64,000 nucleotides of DNA, from positions 310,001 to 374,000 of the forward strand of contig JAKPHF010000078.1 of NCBI GenBank assembly GCA_029550525.1, given 5' to 3'. A model generated the notes under the pieces. The model was not told where the DNA came from, made no database searches, and saw nothing but the letters and a program-made list of their open reading frames with translations. The position numbers were made by a program, and so were the translations under genes. The stretch's first letter is position 1. Every line of letters starts with the position of its first letter. Positions 51,999-61,000 of the stretch are shown piece after piece. The DNA comes from Planctomycetota bacterium (GTDB lineage: Bacteria > Planctomycetota > Phycisphaerae > UBA1845 > PWPN01).

Positions 51999-53462
51999 TC
52001 AAACCGCCGAGGCGGATGCGGGCACTTCGAAGCCTTCGCGATAGTCGCGCGTCAGCAGAGCATTGGCCTCCGCGTCGCCCACGAATCGCTCGCCGTCCAG
52101 GATCAGCCGGCGACCAAGCACGAAGCCCGACTTCTCCGTGTCGATGCCGTTTTCCTTCAGATACTCGACCGTGCGCTCGTAGACCTCGTATGCCGCTTCG
52201 TTGTCGCCGAACGCCTGCGTACGGGGCTGGAACGGAATCTTGCTGCCCAGGCGGATGGAGATGTTCGCCAGGTGGCACAAGGCGGACGAATAGTGCCCTT
52301 CCAGCACTTCCGCGTTCAAGTCGGTGGTCTTGCGACTGCGGACGGCGGCGATGAAGTTCTCGAAGTGGCTGTTGCCGGGACCGTGCTCGAATTCCACTTC
52401 AGGCAGAGGCTCGGGCTTGTCGCTGCCCTTGGGGAAGAACTTCTTGTCCACGATCGTGCCTTCGTCGAAGTGCAGGATGTTGCCGATGCTGGAGCCCATG
52501 AACGGCTTGCTGGGCAGGCCGCGGGTTTCGAAGATCAGTTGCGTATCCCCGAAATCCATGATGGCTACCTGCGTGTTGGCGACGTCGCCCTGGTCGAAAG
52601 CGCCGAGCCGGCCGCCGAAGGTGATGACGTTCCTGGGCAGCGTGGCTCCCGGAATGCACCACCGGGCAATGTCCATCTGGTGGACGCCCTGGTTGCCCAG
52701 ATCGCCGTTGCCGGTGGCGTAGAAGTTATGCCAGCGATAGTGAACCAGGTTCTCGTGGTACTCGAGATGCTTGGCCGGCCCCATCCACAGGTTCCAATCC
52801 AACTCCGGCGGGGGCTGCGTCACCGGCGCAAAGCCGATATCACCGCGAGTGCTGCGTCCCGAACCCGGCTTGTAGCACAGGCCGCGGGAGATGCGAAGCT
52901 TGCCCAGCTTGCCCGACCTGACCAGGGCAGCCACGTGAGCCCAGCCCTTGTCGCTGCGGCTCTGCGTGCCGTGCTGGACGATCCGGTTGTACTTGCGGGC
53001 GGCCTCCACGGCGATGCGTCCCTCGTGGATGTTGTGGCTCATGGGCTTTTCCACGTAGACGTCCTTGCCCGCCTGGCAGGCCCAGATGGTGATGAGGGCA
53101 TGCCAGTGGTTCGGCGTGGCGATCGTTACCACGTCCACGCTCTTGTCATCCAAGGCGTGGCGGATGTCCTGGACGCATTTGGGGTTCGAGCGGCCTTTGG
53201 ATTTCTCCCGCACCATCTTCGAGCGGCTTTCGAACAGGCGCGAGTCCGGATCGGCGATGTACGCCACCTCTGTGCCTTCCATCGTGGACAGAGCGTTCAG
53301 ATGGCCGCCGCCCTGACCATTGACGCCCGCGACGACGGCTCGGATGCGTTCGTTGGCCCCGAGAACCCCCAACGACGGACTCACGAAGGAGGCAAAACCG
53401 ATTCCCGCCGCGCCCGCGGCACCGTTGCGGAGCATCTGGCGACGTGTGAATTTTCCAGCCAT
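51999..53462 (-). CDS. Tat-exported Gfo/Idh/MocA-family oxidoreductase
   Basis: NAD(P)-dependent sugar oxidoreductase-like protein of 487 residues. The N-terminus FTRRQMLRNGAAGAAGIGFA is a Tat signal, as in many planctomycete members. The Rossmann fold shows AVVAGVNGQGGGHLNAL, VVTIATPNHWHA and the signature DVYVEKPMSHN with the family Lys. The C-terminal domain has GNGDLGNQGVHQMDIARW, with a His that is often catalytic. ATG 53462 lies eight bases after GGAG. Some exported homologues act on amino sugars or glycan glycosides using tightly bound NAD. Lies upstream of a sialidase gene on the same strand, in keeping with glycan breakdown. Confidence 0.9.
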   Translation of the reverse strand: MAGKFTRRQMLRNGAAGAAGIGFASFVSPSLGVLGANERIRAVVAGVNGQGGGHLNALSTMEGTEVAYIADPDSRLFESRSKMVREKSKGRSNPKCVQDIRHALDDKSVDVVTIATPNHWHALITIWACQAGKDVYVEKPMSHNIHEGRIAVEAARKYNRIVQHGTQSRSDKGWAHVAALVRSGKLGKLRISRGLCYKPGSGRSTRGDIGFAPVTQPPPELDWNLWMGPAKHLEYHENLVHYRWHNFYATGNGDLGNQGVHQMDIARWCIPGATLPRNVITFGGRLGAFDQGDVANTQVAIMDFGDTQLIFETRGLPSKPFMGSSIGNILHFDEGTIVDKKFFPKGSDKPEPLPEVEFEHGPGNSHFENFIAAVRSRKTTDLNAEVLEGHYSSALCHLANISIRLGSKIPFQPRTQAFGDNEAAYEVYERTVEYLKENGIDTEKSGFVLGRRLILDGERFVGDAEANALLTRDYREGFEVPASASAV

Positions 53463-53685
53463 GAGCGTTCTCCAGGTTCGAAAATGGTGAGAGATCGATA
53501 CACCTGCCGCGCGCAGCGGCGAGGCGCATTCTAACTCCCGCACAATAGCGTCTCAACCAGAGATGGAAGGTGCGACCGCCGGCACGAGCGGCGGATGTAG
53601 TATGAGAGTCGTTCCGGGGGAAACGTCCGCACGGCAAGACGTTGCGAATTATCCCGCGCGAATTGTCATCCCGCTTCCTGGAAGA

Positions 53686-54852
53686 TCAGGGCGTATCGTC
53701 GCCGTCGGGAATCCCGTCGTCATCACTGTCGGAATCGCGAGGATCGGTCCCCCTGGCGACTTCATCGCCGTCGCTGAGGCCGTCGTCGTCGGTGTCAGCG
53801 TCGTGAGGATCGGTGCCGATCCGGAGTTCCTGGAGGTCGCCCAGACCATCGCCGTCAGAGTCCGAGTTGCCGTCGCCATCCGGATCGCGGTCCTTCACGT
53901 CGAGCACGCCGTCGCCGTCCTCGTCAAACATCCTGCGGAAAAAGGCCAGCGTCTCTTCTTCCTCGATGGCTTCGTTGACACTCTCGAAGAACTCACGCGC
54001 GAATTCGGCCGGGTCGAAGTCGTCCGGATCCTCCTGGGCTTCATCGAGCAGTTGGTCGGCCACGCCCACCAGATCCGCCTGCTCGGGCCCCACTTCGTCG
54101 GCCTCGTCGTCGAAGAGCCTTCGGGCCAAAGCGAGCAGATCGAAGTCATCGTCGGGATCGGCCCCGCTGTTGCCGGGTGCGCTGTCATCCTCGTCATCGT
54201 CGTCGTCACCGTCGGCATCGTCGTCGTCATCATCATCGTCGTCGACGCCATCGCCGTCGTCGTCGTTATCCTCCGAGTTGGCCAGGAAGTCGCCGTCGCG
54301 ATCGTTGTCGAGGTCGTTGATGATCGAGTCGTTGTCGATGTCGCGGTCGTAGGCGTTGGGAATGCGATCGCCGTCAACGTCGAGATCCTCGCCGTTGGGC
54401 ACGCCATCGCCGTCGATGTCCGGCCCGTCGGTAGGGTCGCGAGGATCGTTGCCGGTGGCCAGCTCGTCGTAATCGCTGCGACCGTCGTTGTCCGTGTCCA
54501 GCGACTTCAGCACGGCAATGACCTCGGCATTGGAAACGCAGGACGCGCAGGTCGAGCGTTCACCCAGCCAGTTTCCGCCGTTGCTTTCGCACGTGCCGCG
54601 CGTGAGTTCCTCGAAGCACGCCCCACCGATGCAGCAGGCGCCGACCGGCTCGGCGATCGACGGATCGGGCATGTCATCCTGATCGTCCAGCTCCCACCCG
54701 CCGCTGCGCACATCAATAACGACATCACTGCCGGAAACGGCGGTCTGGTCGTCGGCCGTGGCCGAGTCCTGTCCGCCGGGATCCGTCGCCGGCACGCAGG
54801 ATACGAACAGCGAGAGGCACAAGCCTGATATGACCGAACACATCCGAAGCAT
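53686..54852 (-). CDS. Ca2+-binding thrombospondin-type-3-repeat lipoprotein
   Basis: Surface lipoprotein of 388 residues with lipobox LFVSC (Cys19). After a short linker comes a cysteine motif [10 protein letters not shown]-x7-C-x5-GG-x-W-x6-C, met in planctomycete exported proteins. The rest is built of TSP3/calcium-binding units DxDxDGxxD in two blocks, near residues 115-210 and 310-388, such as [24 protein letters not shown] and [12 protein letters not shown]. Between them lies an acidic run of aspartates and a helical [18 protein letters not shown] part. The protein is very acidic and should fold only with calcium. The gene lies 196 bp downstream of the giant TSP3 lipoprotein gene on the same strand. 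Confidence 0.85.
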   Translation of the reverse strand: MLRMCSVISGLCLSLFVSCVPATDPGGQDSATADDQTAVSGSDVVIDVRSGGWELDDQDDMPDPSIAEPVGACCIGGACFEELTRGTCESNGGNWLGERSTCASCVSNAEVIAVLKSLDTDNDGRSDYDELATGNDPRDPTDGPDIDGDGVPNGEDLDVDGDRIPNAYDRDIDNDSIINDLDNDRDGDFLANSEDNDDDGDGVDDDDDDDDDADGDDDDDEDDSAPGNSGADPDDDFDLLALARRLFDDEADEVGPEQADLVGVADQLLDEAQEDPDDFDPAEFAREFFESVNEAIEEEETLAFFRRMFDEDGDGVLDVKDRDPDGDGNSDSDGDGLGDLQELRIGTDPHDADTDDDGLSDGDEVARGTDPRDSDSDDDGIPDGDDTP

Positions 54853-55048
54853 ATCACATTCCTGCGTTCAACCGGAGGCTTACAGGTTGCCCCACGGTCC
54901 TCGGTGCGGTCCCGAGGACCGCAGGGTCCCCTTCCTCCTCCTGGTTTGCCGATCCTCCCGCTCGAACACGTGTCCGGCCCGGCGGTCCGATGCGTCGCAC
55001 GACAACCCGTGAACGTTCATCCGCCGCGCCCTTACATGCAGGCGGGCA

Positions 55049-58000
55049 TCACAACTGCCCGACGGTGAAGTACACCGTCAGGATGTGATCGTCGAAGCAG
55101 CCGTCATTGGCCTCGCCGGCATTCGGCGAGATCGTCTGCTGGCCGGTCACCGCATTGAAGTTGAACGTTCGCGAGAAGTTCCAGACCTCGTCGCCGCCGT
55201 CATCGTCTTCTGTCACCGTGCCGGTGATCCGGAACGTCTGACCGGGCCGGATGGCGAACGTGGTAGTAAACGTGCTCGGGAACGACTGCGTCTCGTTGTC
55301 GTCGAGGTTGTCGGCGTTCATGTTGAACGGCACCACGTCGCCCGCCGGCGTGATCACGTTGAACCGGAAGCGGAATTCGCCGTCGCCCGCGCCGTCGCAG
55401 TCGTCGCGGACGGCGTAGGAGCTGAACGTGACGGTCACCCGCTTGCCGCAGCCGTCAGGAGCGACGTCCAGACTGTCCACGATGCCGTCGCCGTCGGTGT
55501 CCGGGTTGGCCGGGTCGAGGAACATAGCCCGTTCCTGCCCGTCGGGCAGGCCGTCAAGGTCGAAATCAGGCTCGAGTGGGCTGGAGTAGACCGCCCGCGG
55601 CACACCGGGGGTCTGGCCGCCGCCCTGCTGCGTGACGCACGGGGCGACAATCCAGTACTCCTCGATCTCCTCGCGATCGGTTCGGCCGTCCTGGTCGGTG
55701 TCGGCCAGCACCACGCTCGTGCCGTGCGGCTCTGCCGCCGGCGTGAACACGCACCGCGACGCTTCGAAGCACCGCCGCTCGAACTCGCGGAACGTCAACA
55801 CTGGAATGCTGTACTTGGAGGTTGGGCTGAACTCGTCATAGTCGAGCAACCCGTCGTTGTCGGTGTCCGCCGACCGCGGATCTGAACGGATCAGGTATTC
55901 CAGCAGGTCGGGCAGCCCGTCGAAGTCGCTGTCCGGCTCATACGGGTCGGACGTGACGATGCGGCACTCGGACGGCGGGTTGAACTCGTCGTTCACCACC
56001 ATGGTTCCGCTGTCGGTCAGGCACTGCAGTTGACCGGTGGCATCGGTGAAGCCCAGGAACCAGCCGTCGATCTCCACGCCGTTGGGCAACCCGTCGAGAT
56101 CGTTGTCGCGGAAGCGCTGGGCGTCGCGGGCATCGTTGGGATTGGCGCCCAGGATGCGCTCCGCGCCGTCGAACAGCGTGTCGCCGTCGGTATCGCGATC
56201 GAGCGGATTGCTCGCGTAGAGCATCAGGTGCGGCACGCCGATGACGTCATCGCCGAAGGGCACTGTGTCGAGGACGCCGTCGCTGCCGGCCCGCACGAGA
56301 ACGGCGCCGGGCGTCACAAACGAGCCCTGCGTGACCTGCACCAGCACGCGGAGTTGGGCGGACTGGAAGCAGCTCGGGCCGTTGGTGAACGAGACGATCG
56401 CGCCCTCGGGCGGGATGGCCGCCAGGTCCTGCTCTTTCAACGTGATCGACTGGGGCGACCAGCTGGTGAAGCTGGAAGGCGTCGGCGTCGAATCGAACTG
56501 GCGGCAGCTTCCGCAGGGGCATAGTTCGTCGGCGTCGGGCAGCAGCCAGCCGGCTTCGCAAGAATCGTCCTCTTGACGGACCACGAGCACATCGTCGCCG
56601 TAGCATGCGCTGGACGGACACACGCTGCAGTCATAAACGGCCGCGATGCAGCTCTGCGACGGGCACGCGCTGCAGTCGCCGCCCGGCGGCATGCTCGACG
56701 GTATGAAGGCGTCGTCGCCGTCGGGTGTGGTGTCGATCACGCCGTTGGGGCCGGGCCGGATGATAACCGTACCGGCAGCCAGGCCGGCCGTGCCCGGCGG
56801 GACCACCTGAACGTCGTCGCCGGCCGCAGTGGTGTCCGCCGTGCCGTTGCCGCCCGCAGGCTCGACGATGACCGGCTCGCACGCCAGCGGCACGACAGCA
56901 GCGAGGAACTCGTCACTGCCGGCGGGCACGGTGTCGATCCGACCATTGGGACCGGGCGCGATCACGACCGCGTCCGGAGGCAAGCCGGTCGTGCCCTCAG
57001 CGAGAGCTTGGACGTCGTCGGTGCCGGCGGCCACGATGGTGTCCGCCCTGCCGTCGGCGCCGGCGATGATGGTCTCTTCGCACAAGCCGGGCATGGCGGC
57101 GAGAGTGTCCAGCACGCCGTCGGTGCTGGCCGGGCAGGAATCCACGATGGTCTCGCCCGCATCGGCCAACGCGCCAAAGGCGACCAACTGGCGGTCGTCG
57201 CCGATCGCGAGCGTATCGGCAACGTTGTTGCCGCCCACCGGCTCGGCGATCACGCTTCGTGTGTCCGCATCGCAGGTCGGATCGTCTTCCAGGATGGCGG
57301 CGCTGATCGACACCGTGTCGCTCGGCGTGATGGACACGCTGTAACTGGCTTTCGGAGCGACCACGACGTCGTCGCCGGCCGGTGTCGTGTCGAGCTTGCC
57401 GTTGGGGCCGGGCCCGACGACGATCCCGCCTGGCGTGACGTTGGCGCCCACGGACACGATCTGCACGTCATCGCCGGCCGCGGTCGTGTTGCAGACGCCG
57501 TTGCCGTTATCCGCGATGACACCACCAAAGTAGTGCGTATCGAAGCGGCCGAGCACCGCCTTTTCCGTGTAGGGTGTGCCCACGATGGTGTCCACGCCCT
57601 TGCGAACGCGGAGATTGAACCGGTATTCACCATCGTCGTTGCCGTCGCAACTGTCGCCATTCGGCTTGAAGTCGACGAACGTGATGGTCACGTTTCGCGT
57701 GGACAGAGGCGACGGTCCGACTTGCACGTCCTTGACGCTCGCCGTGGTTTCGGGGATTCCGTTGCCTCCGTCGAGGATCACCGCCGTGCCTTCCAGCCGA
57801 TCGTCCTTGTCAATCGTGCTGTCGAGGATGCCGTTGGGGCCGGGCGTGATGATATTGCGACCCAGGCCGTCCTGACCGAGAACGTCGTCGCCCACGCGGA
57901 TGGAGTCGAGCACGCCGTTCTGGCCCGGGGCGATGAACGCCGATTGGTAGGGAACCACGTTGCGAATCAGCACGCCGTCGCGGCGAACCACGCTGTAGCC

Positions 58001-61000
58001 GCGCACCTCGTCGAAGTCGCTGATGCCATCGCCGTCCGTGTCGCGTTTGCCGGGATCCGTGCCGAGGGCCAGTTCCTCGTCGTCGAAGAGGCCGTCGGCG
58101 TCGGAATCGGGTTGGACGGGGTTAGCGAAGGCCACATAGCTGCTTTGGCCCGCGACCTGGACCCGCCAGCCGGTCCGGATTTCCTCGAAATCGCGCAGCG
58201 TGTCGAAATCGTATAGATTGGCATCGCAGCCCGGCGCGCCGTCGCCCAGCGGGCAACCGTCGGAGTTGTCGTCGCGGTCCGAACTGCCGTAGAGGTATTC
58301 CTCCTGGGCGTACAGGCCGTCCATGTCCTGGTCCTGAACGAAGGCGAGCGAGTAAGTGCGGCCGGCCTGCAACGGCAGCTCGTCGAAGTGAGCTCCCACG
58401 TTCATGTCCGGCGGTCCGATGACCACCCACAGCCGCGCCTCTTCCGGCACGTTGCGGACGCCCTTGACGCGCACCAGCCGCTCGATACGCCGGACCGACC
58501 CGCCTGGACAATCGCTGTCGTCGGCGGCCAGAGCGCCGGGCCCGAGACGAATCTCGTCGCCCACAGGCTGGCTTTCGAGAATCCCGTTGGGGCCGGGCGC
58601 GATGATCACCTGCCGCGGCGACACCGGCGCCCCCACGGGCACGACTTGCACGTCGTCGGTTCCGGCACGGACGCGCGAGTTGGCCCGGCCGTTCCCGCCG
58701 AACGGCGGCTCGATGATCTGGTGGGTGTTGGTGGTCATGCCGTCGCACGTCCCGATCATCTGCGTGCCATAGCCCGACACGGTGGCGAGTTCGTCATCGC
58801 CGCCGGGCACGCTGTCGATCACACCGTTGGGCCCGGCGAGAATCACGATGCCGTCGAGCCCGCCGGTGATGCATTCGCCGGGTACGACCTGCACGTCATC
58901 GCGGCGGGCCCGGGTGTGGGCACAGCCGTCGCCGCCGTCCACGATCCGCAGTCCGTCAAGTGTCTTGTGATCGTCGCCGGCGGGTTCGGTCTCGAGCACG
59001 CCGTTGGGGCCGGGCTCGACGATCACGCCGCCGGGAGTGACCGGCGAGCAAACCGGAATCACCACCTGGATATCGTCGCCGATGGCGAATGTTTCGGCAC
59101 AACCGTTGAGGCCGACGGTAATGGCGTCCTCGGCTCCGTTCTTGGTCAGACCGAGAATGTCCTGCAGAGCATACGCCATGGTGATGCCGGTGGGCCGGCC
59201 GTTCTCGTCGAACGCGTTGTGCGTGGCGATGCGGTAGCGATCGACCTGCCCGTTGCCGTAATCAATGATCAGGCCGGCCGTGCGATCGTTGACGTCCTGC
59301 GAGATGAACGCGAAGTTGCGGCCCTGCTCGTCCACGACGTCGAAGTTGGCGACCTTGAAGATCAGGCCGCGCGGATTCTTCATCAGGTCCTCGACCAGCG
59401 AGGGGTATACCTCGGTGCTCTTGAAGATGAATGGACCGCGTTCCTGAATGAACGGCCCCAGGAACACTTCAAAGCTGCCGGTCTGCAGCTGCGAAGCAGG
59501 CAGGAGCGAAGCCACCGGCGTGAACCGCCGGCGATTGAACGGGTCCTGCAGCAGGGCCGTGATCTCCAGGTTGTTCATCGTGAACGGGATATCGCCGAAG
59601 TTGCTGAGGCTGACGGCCAGGTCGATGCTCGCGCCCTCGATCGTGCGGGTCACCTCCTGCGTGATGTCGCGTTGAACACTCGTGGTCAGCGACTCCTGGT
59701 ACTCCGACTGGGTGGCGCTCACGCTCTCCTGGCTGGCCGTGAACGTGGTCTCGTACGTGAAGTTGTAGTTGATGCTGCCTTTGGCCGTGCCTTTCCCCTG
59801 GTCGAGCCCGCCTTCGAAGCCCGCCTCGATAACGTGCTTCATGGTCTCCGTATCGCTGGTGGCGAAGGTGGTCTGCTCGCTCTGGGTCAGCGTCGCCGTA
59901 TTGCTCTTCTGGGTGACCTGGGAAACGCCCTCGGTGTCGGTGTAGGTGAAACGGGTGTCGAGCCGCAACGCGACCTCGCCGATGGAGATGGCCGGCTCAG
60001 GCAGATCGGATACGCGAGGATCACGGTTGCCCGCCACGACTTCGTCGCCGTCTTCCAGGCCGTCTCCGTCGGTATCATCGAGCAGCGCCGACGTCTTGAA
60101 GAAGAAGATTTCCAGTTGGTCGTCCAGGCCGTCGGCGTCGGTGTCCTGGTGCAACGGACTGGTGTACCAGATGTTGAACTCGTCGTAGTCGCTGATGCGG
60201 TCGCCGTCGGAGTCGGCGGCGCGAGGGTTCGTGTTGAGCTGGCGCTCCTCGGCGTCGTCGAGGCCGTCGCCGTCGGTGTCCGGGTTGTTGGGGTCGCTGG
60301 TCACCTGCGTGCGAGTGATCTCGCCGGTGCTCGCGACGGTGGTGACCACGTAACCGCGCAGTTCCAGATTGTCGCTCACGCCGTCACCGTCGCTATCGAC
60401 GATCTGGCCGCCGCTCGGCGGCGTGCCGGGGAAGGTCGCCGAGGCCGGGTCCACGAGCAGTTCCTTGGGAGCCAGCTCGTTCCCGCTGAGATCCTGGACG
60501 TTGACCACGGTGACGCGATAGGTCACCTCGTTCTGCGAACCGGTGGTCAGGATGACCGTGGTGCGGTTGGCGTTCAGGAATCGGGCCTCCAGCGTGACCA
60601 GCGCCCCCACCTCGGAATTCACATGCTCCTGCACGATGATGTAGTGGGCGGGATTCAGAGCGCTGTCGGCCATGGGCTTGTTGAACACCACCATGACCGA
60701 GGTGTTGCTGAGCGAGGCCGCCCCGACCACGCGCGGCAAGCCGAGACCGTCGGTCTGCGGCTGGCCCTCGAACGTGAACATCGCCTGGTTATCGGGCGGA
60801 CCCGCCAGCGTTACGCCCCCGCGATCCTTCACGCCGGTCACGATCACGGTATACGTCTGGCCGGCGGTCATAGGTAGCGTGGTGAGCTTGATCTGCGTGT
60901 TGAAGAGACTGGCTTGGGCGGTGGTGACGGTGAGGTCCGGCGTGATGGAGAACCGCGTAGGATCGGCCGCATCGTCAGCCAGCGGCTTGTTGAACGAGAC

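Noticed and set aside
53563-54828. Open frame (421 codons) on the plus strand rich in Val and Ile
   Set aside because: Complement of the Asp-rich TSP3 gene (GAC/GTC codons); the apparent hydrophobic segments are an artefact.
56240-59127. CRISPR-like array because of the regular repeats
   Set aside because: Repeats are coding, diverged and about 150 bp apart with no unique spacers, and no cas gene is near.
58388-60877. Long open frame (829 codons) on the plus strand opposite the giant lipoprotein
   Set aside because: Arises from the Asp/Gly/Val-rich repeats read in reverse; no start signal or domain, while the minus strand has clear TSP3 and Ig-like modules.
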